Of a stretch of DNA of 64,000 bases, positions 10,401 to 20,100 are shown in pieces. The DNA comes from Plasmopara viticola. Lineage: Eukaryota; Oomycota; Peronosporomycetes; Peronosporales; Peronosporaceae. The notes below the pieces were generated by a model, which had not been told where the DNA came from, did not search any database, and saw only the letters and a program-made list of their open reading frames with translations. The stretch is taken from contig MBPM02000104.1 of the NCBI GenBank assembly GCA_001695595.3, forward strand, positions 155,769 through 219,768, read 5' to 3'. Made by a program: the position numbers and the translations under genes. The number at the start of each line of letters is the position of its first letter. Positions within the stretch are counted from its first letter, which is position 1.

Positions 10401-11501
10401 TCTCGACAACTTGGGGATGTGCCACACATTTGTCAACACACCCTTCTTAATTCCGTGCGACGTCATCATAGCCATCACAATGTCACCGCTGCCAATAGCT
10501 TGTACGACGCCGTCGTCTGCCAGATGTACGTCGATAGGGGGAAAAGTCTTGTAGCTCCTCATGAACTTCTTGGAACTTGTCATATGCTGAGTCGCCCCCG
10601 AGTCGACCAGCCAAACGTCATTCGGCTTGACAGAGCCACTGCTACCGCTAACCGAGAAAAGATAGTCACCAGAATCTTCAATTTGCGCGACGTTTGCCCG
10701 CTGCGATCGATATCGCTCAGCATCATTCTGGACTCGCGAGGGGCAATCTGCGATCCAGTGTCCTTGTTTGCCGCAATTATGGCACGCACCAGTCTTCTTC
10801 ACCGGTCGTTCTTTGCGCTTCGCATCCTTCATCATGAACGCTTGGCCAGACGCAGCTCCATCGCCGCCCTGCTCCTTGCGCTCCATATCCTCATGGAGAA
10901 GTCGAGACGTCACCAGCTCCCAGGTCAAAGTGTCTGCACGAGATTCCAATGCAGTAATGAGAAACTGGTACGAGTCATTAAGACTCCCAAGAAGCGTGAT
11001 AACCAAGTCGTCCTCGCTCACCGGGGCACCTACAGCATCGAGCTGCTCCGCTAGCGTCTTGAGCTTGTTAATGTGTTCCAGAACATCATCACCTTCTTCC
11101 ATCATTGTCGTGAAAAACCGTCGACGAAGAAAGAGCTTGTTTGCGAGGCTCCTCTTCTCAAAGTGTCCTTCCAGTCGCGACCATGCATCATGCGCACCAC
11201 TTGACGACCGGACCAGTGGCAGTTGCGAGTCTTCCATCGCAAGAGAGATTATCGTTAGCGCTTTCCGAGACTTCCTCTTGTAAGTCGACTGATCCATCGC
11301 ATTCGTGCAGTGCTCCAGCTTGATCTCACCACTTGCGACTTCCCACAGGTCCCTCTCCTCCAGCACCATCTGCATCTTGAACTTCCAGGTGTGAAAGTTG
11401 GTGCCGTCGAACTTGTTGATTCGACTTGGCATAGACGCGTCCATGGTGGCGAGGGCAGAGTCAGAGAAGGGGGAGGCAGAGTCGGCGGGGCTTGGGCTCA
11501 T
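7371..11501 (-). CDS. E4 Gag-Pol polyprotein, 1376 residues, intact
   Basis: A single Copia frame makes Gag (about 28-215), a CCHC zinc knuckle (C240, C243, H248, C253), an aspartic protease (D300-S-G), integrase, reverse transcriptase and RNase H. In integrase the HHCC zinc finger is H438, H443, C472 and C475, and the catalytic triad is D503, D566 and E602 (the last two 36 apart). RT runs from about 860 to 1110 with QMDVKTAFLNG at 941-951 and YVDD at 1028-1031. RNase H has D1201 and D1203, STEAEY at 1240-1245 and D1279. All active-site residues are present. The ATG lies in the primer-binding site. A second Met at residue 20 could also serve. The last 18 residues are encoded by the 3' LTR. 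It is the only complete polyprotein in the window and the best candidate for an active copy. Confidence 0.93.
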   Translation of the reverse strand: MSPSPADSASPFSDSALATMDASMPSRINKFDGTNFHTWKFKMQMVLEERDLWEVASGEIKLEHCTNAMDQSTYKRKSRKALTIISLAMEDSQLPLVRSSSGAHDAWSRLEGHFEKRSLANKLFLRRRFFTTMMEEGDDVLEHINKLKTLAEQLDAVGAPVSEDDLVITLLGSLNDSYQFLITALESRADTLTWELVTSRLLHEDMERKEQGGDGAASGQAFMMKDAKRKERPVKKTGACHNCGKQGHWIADCPSRVQNDAERYRSQRANVAQIEDSGDYLFSVSGSSGSVKPNDVWLVDSGATQHMTSSKKFMRSYKTFPPIDVHLADDGVVQAIGSGDIVMAMMTSHGIKKGVLTNVWHIPKLSRNLFSVGRFTKDVGPVVFDRKGCFAETKGVKWKIGAREGKGLFRLHMTPVAREEANTVKTLTSNEDASYLWHLRLGHIGHDGLNAIVRKNLAIGIDITSVNEWEICDGCALGKQTRVRFQSMSTDRANELLEIIHSDVCGPMQSPTFSGKRYFVTFIDDKSRYCVVYLIKSKSEVVDKFANFVAFAEKQTGKRVKSLRSDNGGEYASTKMAKFCSDNGIVLKYTPPYTPQLNGVAERMNRTLVECARCMLEHAGLAKHYWGEAVMTAMFLRNRCPSRAIEHQTSPFELWTAKKPLLANLKVFGCRAFVHVPKEKRSKLDAKAILCRFLGYSEHQKTYRFEELSTGRIVMSRDAQFKEDTFDSGRTTFKNESTIVEIHDEDKGISTDDENEFEQEQDETQDASTDSELGSKRHTRTQSLEKVTEVPQPKRHVPKYQRSTLEEMSALATIREEGYEVAHVVYSVGELPTTFKSAMESSDAGQWKAACDSELESLHKNKTWDVVPLPKGRKAIGCRWVFRVKENQDGIIERFKARLVAKGFSQKFGVDYEETFAPVAKFTSICIALSMAAKYGLTLHQMDVKTAFLNGVLDEEIYMQQPEGYVSENKQDHVCKLKRSLYGLKQSPRMWNQTIDDFMIKMSFSKCESDHCVYIKRVDDDMVIVVLYVDDLIVASSNNSLLVSTKRALSDRFEMTDLGELKYFLGMEIGQDQVSGRVTMRQSKFLKSILSKFGMQDSKPVKTPQEAGLKLTKNMCEGGCKHEVTMKNVPYRSCVGGIMYLMVATRPDLAAAVGVLSQFAADLCPTHWQALKRVLRYLKATETHGLQFLKCGPAKLLGYSDADWAGDIESRRSTGGYAFTLNNGCISWRSKKQRSVALSSTEAEYMALSEATQEAVWLKVFLCELGEMTSNESVKIFEDNQGSIALAKNPEFHKRTKHIDIRYHFVREKVEDGQVNLEYIPTQDMLADIMTKPIPSAQFDVLRSKLGIQGVTLAESSGSVVEDAGDDTPRPATTYR

Positions 11502-11505
11502 AACC
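11492..11505 (-). promoter_or_regulatory. E4 primer-binding site (half-tRNA initiator Met type) containing Gag ATG
   Basis: Plus strand TTGGGCTCATAACC touches the LTR terminus at 11506. It equals the anticodon stem-loop of initiator tRNA-Met (anticodon CAT within it). Drosophila copia primes from a 5' half-tRNA at the equivalent sequence. CAT at 11499-11501 is the Gag start codon, so primer and initiation codon overlap. Confidence 0.82.
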
Positions 11506-11786
11506 TGTTGTAAAGGTCGAAGTGAGCACTAGTTGGCAAAATGCAAAGTGAATATATTTAAAAAGGTCCTTAGTTCACAACTACATGCTACCTCTAAGCC
11601 AATGATTTATCTAAGCCAATCAGAACGACTCACCATCCGGGCGCAATCATCTTCTCATCCCGAAACCGATCTTTTGCCCATCTTGAACCCGCTCCCTCAG
11701 TAAGTCATCAACTGATTGCAGATACCGATACTTACCGATATGTAGTCGCTGGTCGAGGCGTATCATCACCAGCATCTTCGACAACA
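11506..11786 (-). repeat. Family B LTR 2 (281 bp), E4 5' LTR
   Basis: Plus strand runs TGTTGT...CGACAACA. It contains the TATA-like TTTAAATATATTCAC (element sense), GAACTAAGGACC, paired ATTGGCTTAGA boxes and one copy of the GATGATTGCGCCCGGATGG unit. It is nearly identical to LTR 1 in the U3 half. Confidence 0.88.
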
Positions 11787-12012
11787 GAAAGGTCCTTAGT
11801 TCGCAACTACATGCTACCTCTAAGCCAATGATTTATCTAAGCCAATCAGAACGACTATCCATCCGGGCGCAATCATCTTCCCATCCCAAAGTCGATCTTT
11901 TGCCCATCTTGAACCCGCTCCTTCAAGCAGTCATCAACTGATTGCAGATACCGGTACTTACCGATAGGCAGTCGCTGGTCGAGGCGTCTTTTCGCCAGCA
12001 TCTTCGACAACA
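11787..12012 (-). repeat. Truncated family B LTR (E5 3' LTR)
   Basis: Begins abruptly at GAAAGGTCC, directly after the terminus of LTR 2, and runs to CGACAACA at 12012 next to the E5 polypurine tract. It lacks about 55 bp of the R/U5 end. Together with LTR 1 it could be the two halves of one LTR into which E4 inserted. Confidence 0.8.
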
Positions 12013-15000
12013 CTCCCACTCGACTCGACAGCCTTTTGTCCTTGAATGCCGAGCATGCTCCGAAGTTTGCAGAATTGTGTAGTTGAAATAGGCTTCGTCA
12101 TGATGTCGGCCAGCATATCTTGAGTCGGACAGTACTCGAGCACCACTTGACTTGCTTCAACCTTCTCGCGCACAAAGTGGTACCGAATGTCGATGTGCTT
12201 GGTGCGCTTATAAAACTCCGGGTTCTTGGCCAGCGCGATTGAGCCTTGATTATCTTCATAAATCTTGATCGCATCGTCGCTCCTCATTTCGCCGAGTTCA
12301 CAAAGAAAAGTCTTAAGCCACACTGCTTCTTGTGTAGCCACCGAAAGCGCCATGTATTCGGCTTCCGTCGATGAAAGGGCCACCGTCCGCTGTTTCTTGC
12401 TCTTCCAGCTGACACATCCTCCGCTCATCATGAATGCATAGCCACCGGTACTTCGTCTTGATCCGGTATCCCCGGCCCAGTCCGCATCCGAGTAACCTTG
12501 GAGACCTTTATCGAAGCTTGCTCGAAACTCGATACCGTGCGTCTTGGTTCCTCGGATGTAGCGAAAGACCCTTTTAAGAGCTTGCCAATGTGTTGGACAC
12601 GGGTCCGCAGCAAACTGGCTAAGCACTCCCACTGCTGCTGCAAGGTCCGGGCGGGTGCCGACCATAAGATACATAAGGCAGCCCACAGCATTTCGGTACG
12701 GCACACCCGCCATTGTCACGTCGTGCTTGCAACCACCTTCACACATTGACTTTGTCAGCTTGAGGCCTGGATCTTGTGGCGTTCGTACTGGCTTGCTGCT
12801 GTCCATCTTGAATTTCTGAACGATGTCGTTCGTAAACTTGGTCTGTTGCATCATGACTGTCCCGCTTTCGGTGTCTTGCATGATTTCTATTCCAAGAAAG
12901 TAGCTGAGCTTGCCCATGTCGGTCATTTCGAAACGTTTGCTGAGCGCTCGCTTGGTGTCTTGGAGCATCTTGTCGCTGCTGCTTGCGAGAATCAAGTCGT
13001 CGACGTAAAGCGCCACAAACATCATGTTTTGACTGTCACGCTTCATATAGACGCAGTGGTCTGACTCGCACTTCTTGAAATCCAGTCCTAGCATGAAATC
13101 GTCGATTGTCTTGTTCCACATTCGAGGCGACTGCTTGAGCCCGTACAATGATCGCTGAAGCTTGCACACTAGTCCGGGTGGTTGTCGTCACTGAATCCAT
13201 CCGGCTGCACCATGTAGATGTCTTCGTCAAGCAGACCATTGAGAAAAGCCGTTTTCACATCCATTTGATGAACGGTGAGATTGTACTTGGCCGCCAAACT
13301 GAGCAAAATCCTGATTGAAGTGAACTTGGCAACAGGCGCGAATGTCTCCTCGTAGTCTATGCCATGTTTTTGTGAAAAGCCTTTTGCCACCAGACGCGCC
13401 TTGTACCGCTCGATTTGGCCAGCCTGATTTGTCTTGACTCGAAACACCCATCTACTGCCAATCGTTTTGCGTCCTTGAGGCAGCGGCACAAGCGTCCAGG
13501 TATTACTCTTTCGCAGCGACTCCATTTCCGATCTGCAGGCTTCTTTCCACTTGGCTGCTTCGCTTGATTCCATCGCCGACTTGTACGTGATCGGCATCTC
13601 CCACTGAATCAACGACGAAAGCAGCCTCAAAGTCTTCTGCCGTCGCAGACATTTCATTCAGCGACTGATAGCGGTTGAAACGCTTGGGTCGTGGGATGTC
13701 TGCAGCTTTCTCGAACGACTGAGTTCGTTGATGACGCTTGCTGCCTGGCTCGAACTCATTATCTTGAGTCATCTCTTCATTTTCGTTGTCGGTGTCAATG
13801 AGCTGCGAAGACTCATCACCGACTTCATCATCTTGCACGACAACTTCACTCTTGGACTTCTGTCTTCCACCATCAAAGACGTCCTCCATAAATTGTGCAT
13901 CGCGGCTAATTAACAAACGACCGCTGTCCACTTCCTGAAAACGATACGCCTTTTCATGCTCTGAATATCCGAGAAACCGACAGCGTACCGATCGAGCGTC
14001 CAATTTGACCGCTTTTCTTTTGGAACTTGAACGTACGCGTGGCAGCCGAATACCTTGAGATTCGCTAGCAGTGGTTTCTTGCCTGTCCAAACTTGGTGCG
14101 GTGACTTGTCATGATTTACAGCACGCGTTGGACACCGATTTCGAAGGAATGTAGCTGTCATCACTGCTTCGCCCCAGTATGACTTGGATAAGCCGGCATG
14201 TTCCATCATGCAGCGGGCGCATTCCACAAGCGTACGGTTCATCCGTTCGGCTACCCCATTCAGCTGAGGCGTGTACGGAGGCGTAATTTTTTGAAGAATG
14301 CCACGTTTTGCATAGAACTTGGTCATCGAGCCAGAAGTATATTCGCCATCGTTGTCGCATCGAAGTGCCTTGACACGCTTGTTTGTCTGCGTTTCGGCCA
14401 ACGCAACGAATTTGACGAACTTGTCGGCCACCTCAGATTTGCTCTTCAGCAGATAAACGACGCAAAAGTGCGATTTTTCGTCGATAAATGTGACGAAATA
14501 ACGCTTGCCGCCGAATGTTGGTGTTTGCATTGGCCCACAAACGTCACTATGTATGACTTCCAGCACTTCTTTGGCGCGACTTGGGGATAACTCCATAAAG
14601 CTCACCCTTGTCTGTTTACCGAGCGCACAACCGTTGCAGAGCTCCCACTGGCTTACCGAAGTCAAGTCGATTCCAGTGCCATAGCCTTTGTTAATAATGG
14701 CATCTAGACCAGCATGGCCAACGTGACCAAGTCGAAGGTGCCAGAGGTACGAAGTGGTGTCCCCGTGGCATCCCGACGAACTTGTCAGATTTGCCTCGTG
14801 CGTCACAGTTGGCCTCATGCACAACTTGAACAGTCCTTTGCCTTCTCGGGAGCCAAGTTTCCAATGAAAGCCCTTTGCCTGCGCGTAGCATCCATCGCTC
14901 TCAAACGTTACGGGACTGACATCCTTAGTGAAACGGCCGACGGAAAACAAATCGCGCGAAAGCTTGGGGATATGCCACACGTTCGTAAGCAAGCCTTTCT

Positions 15001-16060
15001 TAATCCCACGTGGAGTTGTCATAGTCATGACAATGTCACCCGTGCTAAGTGCTTGAACGACACCGTCGTCAGCAAGATGCACGTCCACTGGGGAGATAAC
15101 CTTGTAATTCTTCATGTACTATTTGGAGTACGTCATGTGCTGCGTTGCACCCGAGTCCACAAGCCACACAGCTATCCTTAGCCGCACTCATGTCTCCACC
15201 AGCCGAAAATAGGAAATCGCCAGCGTCTTCTTCAAGCTGCGCGATATTCGCTCGCTGCGGTCGCTGCCGCTCCGCGTTTTCGCGGATCCTTACAGGACAC
15301 TTGGCAATCCAATGTCCACTTTTACCGCAATAATGACAGGCGCTGTTGGCCTTCATCGGTGGTTGACGACCCTTACGCCGTCCGCTGTCACTTGACATAA
15401 ACGCTTGGCCTTGCGTGTGTGTCGCTCCATCGACGTCACTACCTTGTTCCTTGCGTTTCATGTCCTCATGTAGAAGTCGAGACGTTACGAGTTCCCATGT
15501 TAGCGAATCTGATCGAGACTCCAATGCCGTAATCAGGAACGCAAACGATTCATTCAAACTTGCCAGAAGCGTGATGACCAAGTCGTCTTCGCTGACCGGA
15601 GCGCCCACCGCGTCGAGCTGTTCCGCCAGTATCTTGATCTTGTTAATGTGCCCCAACACATCATCACCTTCACTCATCATTGTCGTGAAGAAGCGTCGAC
15701 GAAGAAAGAGCTTGTTGGCCAAACTCCTCTTCTCGAAATGCGACGTCAGACGCGACCATGCATCGTGCGCACCATCAGCCGACCGGACCAAAGGCAGTTG
15801 CGAATCTTCCATTGCGAGACAGATGATCGCCATGGCCTTGCGCGATTTTCTCTTGAACGTGGCTTGGTCCAGCGTGGTGAGGCAGTGCTCAAGCTTGACT
15901 TCCCCGGAAACGACCTCCCACAAGTCGCGTTCATCTGCATCTTGAACTTCCACGTGTGGAAGTTGGCTCCATCGAATTTGTTGATTCGACTGGAGGCAGA
16001 GATGTCCATTGCGAAGGCGGGGTCGTAGTCGGGGGCAGAGGTTGCAGGGCTTGGGCTCAT
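11958..16060 (-). pseudogene. E5 gag-pol (family B), frameshifted
   Basis: Complete domain order Gag-knuckle-PR-IN-RT-RNase H from the ATG at 16060 (MSPSPATS) to the stop at 11958, which lies inside the LTR as in E4. The frame is broken at least five times: near 15950 (small loss after WKFKMQM), near 15120-15170 (a stop and shift beside the protease motif), near 13950, near 13600 and near 13170. Knuckle CHYCGKSGHWIAKC, DVKTAFLNG, YVDDLILAS and DADWAGDTGSRRSTGGYAF remain readable. Individual domain frames of 300-400 residues survive, so decay is moderate. Confidence 0.87.
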
Positions 16061-16064
16061 AACC
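16051..16064 (-). promoter_or_regulatory. E5 primer-binding site overlapping Gag start
   Basis: Plus strand TTGGGCTCATAACC beside the LTR. CAT at 16058-16060 is the Gag start. Confidence 0.78.
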
Positions 16065-16364
16065 TAAAGAAAGGTCGAAGTGAGCACTAGATGGTAGAAT
16101 GCAAAGTGAATATATTTAAAGGTCCTTAGTTCGCAACTACATGCTACCTCTAAGCCAATGATTCATCTAAGTCAATCAGAACGACTCACCATCCGGGCGC
16201 AATCATCTTCCCATCCGGGCGCAATCATCTTCCCATCCCAAAGTCGATCTTTTGCCCATCTTGAACCCGCTCCTTCAAGCAGTCATCAACTGATTGCAGA
16301 TACCTGTACTTACCGATAAGCAGTCGCTGGTCGAGGCGTTTCTTTGTCAGTATCTTTGACAACA
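16065..16364 (-). repeat. Family B LTR 3 (300 bp), between E5 and E6
   Basis: Runs from the E5 PBS to TTTGACAACA at 16364. It carries two tandem copies of the CCATCCGGGCGCAATCATCTTC unit (about 16189-16235) where LTR 1 and LTR 2 have one, which accounts for its extra length. Its right terminus joins directly to E6 reverse-transcriptase sequence with no polypurine tract. Confidence 0.83.
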
Positions 16365-16910
16365 TTTACAGGATTGCTGTTATCCATTTTAAACTTCTTT
16401 AGCATATCATTTGCAAACTTGGACTGCCTCACGATCATCTTTCCAGCTTTAAAATCTTGTTCAATTCCCATGCCGAGAAAATACTTGAGCTGGCCCATGT
16501 CTGTCATTTCGAACCGATCACTTAGCGCTTGCTTGGTGTCGTGTAGCAATGTCGAGCTGTTGCTTGCAAGAATGAGATCGTCGACGTAAAGCGCAATGAA
16601 GATCATGTTTTTGCCGTCACGCCTTAGATAGATGTAGTGGTCGAACACGCTCTTTTTGAACTTGAGTCGAAGCATGAAGTCGTCAATAGTTTTATTCCAC
16701 ATACGCGGCGACTGCTTTAATCCGTAAAGAGATCGCTCAAGCTTGCAAACGAAATCCGGGCGTTTTTCATCGACAAATCCATCGGGCTTGGTCATGTAGA
16801 TGTCCTTATCAAGAAGTCCATTCAAAAACGCAGTCTTGACATCCATTTGATGGACAGTAAGGCTGTACTTGGCTGCCAGACTAAGCAGAATTCGAATCGA
16901 AGTGAACTTG
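16310..16910 (-). pseudogene. E6 gag-pol, RT part (RNase H deleted)
   Basis: RT sequence with QMDVKTAFLNG, YGLKQSPRMWN and YVDDLILAS, ending DNSNPVN, which fuses straight into the LTR-encoded tail VVKDTDKETPRPATAYR and a stop at 16310. The connection domain, all of RNase H and the polypurine tract are missing, and the deletion endpoint coincides exactly with the LTR terminus. The upper end, at 16910, is cut by the insertion of E7. The other half is at 21524-23859. Confidence 0.85.
16906..16910. repeat. Target-site duplication ACTTG, left of E7
   Basis: ACTTG directly precedes the E7 LTR, and the same 5 bp follow the other LTR at 21524-21528. Removing E7 and one copy restores continuous E6 sequence. 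Confidence 0.9.
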
Positions 16911-17167
16911 TGTTGAATGAGCTGAAGGAGATGAAGGGAAGAAGCGAAGAGTCTGCGCGGAGGAGGACCGGAGCGAAGACATTTAAGCAGGAGAAGGAAT
17001 ATTTGGAAGTGATTGATTTTAGGGCTTACACTTCTCCTTCTCGTAACCACTCATTCTACATAACGTAATTACTTTTAACCGTAAAAGGTTAAAACTATGT
17101 TTAACCGCGGTTCGGATTGAACCGGGTTTGGGTTGTGTACATTACCTGAAACCCATAACCCTCAATA
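16911..17167 (-). repeat. E7 3' LTR (257 bp, family A2)
   Basis: Plus strand TGTTGAATGAG...CCCTCAATA. It lacks the CCAAT-like boxes and GATGATTGCGCC unit of family B. Confidence 0.9.
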
Positions 17168-17174
17168 CGCCCCC

Positions 17175-20100
17175 TCAATGCGAACACGCATGTATGCCAA
17201 GCTCTTCCATCAGGTCTTTGTGGCGCGGTCCTGGTAGCCCCTTCGTCATGATGTCCGCCAGCATGATCGCAGTCTCGCAGTACTCCAACTTCACTTCACC
17301 GCGCTTGACCTCATCACGAATGTGGTGATACTTGATGTCGATGTGCTTGGCCTGACCATGATTTACCGGATTCTTCGTCATCTTGATACACGACTGGTTG
17401 TCTTCCATGATTTTTAGCTCGGGCTCCGACTTGTCCATCGCTGCAGCTAGAATCTCGCAGAGTAGACGATGCACCCATTTGCCTTCTTGAATCGCAAGAC
17501 TTAGCGCGATGTACTCCGCTTCGCTCGTAGACAGCGACACACTTGACTGCTCATTGCTTCCACAGCTTACAGGAGCACCCATCAGCATAAATACATAGCC
17601 CGAAGTCGACTTGCGGTCAGCATGATCTCCAGCCCAGTTCGCGTCGGAATATCCACGAAAGTTCAACTTGTTGCCAGGCTTGAAGCAAAGACCGTGCGAC
17701 TTGGTTCCTTGCAGATAGCGTAGAATGCGCTTAACTGCAATCCAATGCTCGGCTTGTGGGTTCTCCATGAAGCGCGAAACGTAGCCAACAGCAAACGCAA
17801 TGTCTGGACGAGTCGCGGTCGCCAAGTGCATGAGAGCACCCACTGCTTCACGAAATGGAGCAATAACTCTGGATGTTGCGTTGCTCGAAACAAGTCGAAA
17901 ACTTATGTCCGTTGGACTTACCACAGCCTTACAGTCATCCATACTAAAACGCTCGAGAATATCATCCACGTAACGTCGCTGGCACAGAGTCAAACTGCCG
18001 TCAGCGTTTTCCACTAGCTCGATGCCCAGAACAAACGCACACTTGCCGCTGTCCGTCATCTCAAAGCGCGTCTTTAAGTCCCTTTTGGTCTGCGCAATAT
18101 GTTCACTTGAGCTGCCAGTAATCAGCACATCATCGACGTACACCAGCAAAAATACACACTTGCCGTCTGTTACTTTGATGTAGAGGCATGGGTCGAGCTG
18201 GGATACTTGGAAACCGATCGAACATACAAACTCGTCGAAAGCCTCGTTCCATACGCGCGAAGCTTGTTTCAGGCCGTAAATCGCCTTCATCAACTTCAAA
18301 CAATTGTGGTCACCGTCGAGCTCCATTCCTTCGGGCACCACACAATACACGACTTCTTTCATCACGCCGTACAGGAACGCTGTCACCACATCAAGTTGAT
18401 CTAGAGGCCACCCAAAGAACTTGGTCAAGCTGATCACCATTCGCAATGTCACATACTTGATAACAGGCGAGAACGTTTCCGTATAATCGATACCGTATTT
18501 TTGCTTGAATCCTTTAGCCACGAGACGCGCCTTGTACTTCTCGATGGATCCGTCGGCCTTGCGCTTAATCTTGAACACCCACTTGGTTCCAATGGCTTGC
18601 TGTCCGGTGGGCAGTTTAGCTGGTCGAAACACACCACGAAGATGTAACGAGTCCAGTTCTGCATGGATCGCCTTGCGCCAGTGAACTTGGTCAGGCCCGC
18701 TAACAGCATCTTGAAATGTCATTGATTCTGACAGATCGCCGGCTTCGACCGCACTTGCACTTGCTCGCCAAAAGACAGGAGGGGTGGAGTCATCACCCGA
18801 TGTGGCTTTCTCTTCTTCATCCGCGGGAAAACGTGATGTCCGCTCGACTGATCTGCGCTTGGCTCGGCGTTCGTTTGATCTTACAGGAGCACTTCCTTCT
18901 TCAAGTCCAGCTCCGTGATGTTCATGGTTGGTGCTTGTCGAGTTGCGATCAGTATTCGTCACGCTTGTACGCTCCTTGCGCTTTCCCGCCAACTTGAAGG
19001 TCATTGGGTGAGCTCCATCCAGATCATTAATGCTTAGCGAGTCGAGGTCGAAATCGTCGTCGTCATCTTCATCTTCATGGTCACCATTACTCTTATCCAA
19101 GATGTCGAAACTTGATTCGTCGAAGGTTACATCACGAGTGATCACCACTTGTCCAGCCTCAATATCAAAACCCTATAAGCCTTGGACACCTCTTCGTAAC
19201 CCACGAAGATCCCTGCACGAGCCTTGGGGTCCCACTTCAGCCGCTTTTCTTTTGGAGTGAGAACGTAAGTCCGGCACCCAAAAACACGCATATGTTTCAC
19301 GCTTGGCTTGAACTTGTGCACGATCTCAAAAAGAGTCTTGTCGTTGATCTTGGGCGACGGAAGGCGATTCTTGATGTAGATGGCCACCATAGCAGCTTCA
19401 CCCCAAAAACACTTGTCCAACTTGGCATGGTGCAATATGCTGCGGCCGATTGTGACAATAGTCCGGATGGCGCGCTCTGCTGTGCCGTTGGTCTGATGTG
19501 CATATGGCACCGTGGTTTGCTGCTCGATACCTTCATCCTCGTAGAAAACTTGAAGCGAGCTAGTTGCAAACTCGCGGGCTCCGTCGTGTCGTACAAACTT
19601 GACCTTCTTGCCGAACTATGTCTGCACCATCAAGATGTACGTTTTGACACAGTCCTCGCTCTCGGACTTGGCACGTAGGCAGAAACCCTTCATGCAGCCG
19701 CTAGCTTCATCCACGATCAGCAAGAGATACTTGCTCCCTCCGAGAGAATTTATTTCCATGGGCCCACAGATGTCGAAGTGGAGCAGCTCAAGGGTGTCAT
19801 AGTTGCGCTTGTCCCGGTTGCTTGGAAATGGTTTTTGAACCATCTTTCCTTGCTGACACCCTCGGCATGCACTTGATCCACTTGTCATAATAGGCACGTT
19901 TGCATCCTTGATCATATTGGTGGTAACCATCTTGCGAAGCACGTCGACTGGAGCATGGCCCATCCGTGCGTGCAAGTCGGCACCACTGTTTCCACGTGTA
20001 GTCGCATTTACCGAGCGCTGTGCCGTGCAAAGCCAATACAGTCTATCCACGAGATCTGCTGTGGCCACCACTTGTTGCGAGGATTTCCGCGCAATGTGCA

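Larger units (their letters stand above)
7149..11786 (-). mobile_element. E4: full-length, apparently intact family B Copia element
   Basis: LTR 1 (7149-7425), internal domain and LTR 2 (11506-11786) surround a single uninterrupted Gag-Pol frame. The polypurine tract (GAGTCGAGTGGGAG in the element sense) and PBS are both in place, so all cis-signals for replication are visible. No 5-bp target duplication flanks it: the left neighbour is the E3 PBS and the right neighbour is a truncated LTR. It therefore did not simply land here and stay unchanged. LTR recombination with E3 and E5 is the likely cause. Confidence 0.88.

Noticed and set aside
11492..11505. A tRNA gene fragment at the GGGCTCATAACC sites
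   Set aside because: Only 14 nt match, always at an LTR edge. No acceptor, D or T arms are present, so it is a primer-binding site.
10419..11513. Plus-strand frames of 170-210 codons opposite E4
   Set aside because: Antisense shadows of the intact E4 Gag. Similar shadows occur opposite Gag in E5, E6 and E7 only because the parent sequence is conserved.
7149..12012. E4 as a simple insertion with target-site duplication
   Set aside because: The left flank is the E3 PBS and the right flank is GAAAG of a truncated LTR. They do not match, so the simple model fails without later recombination.
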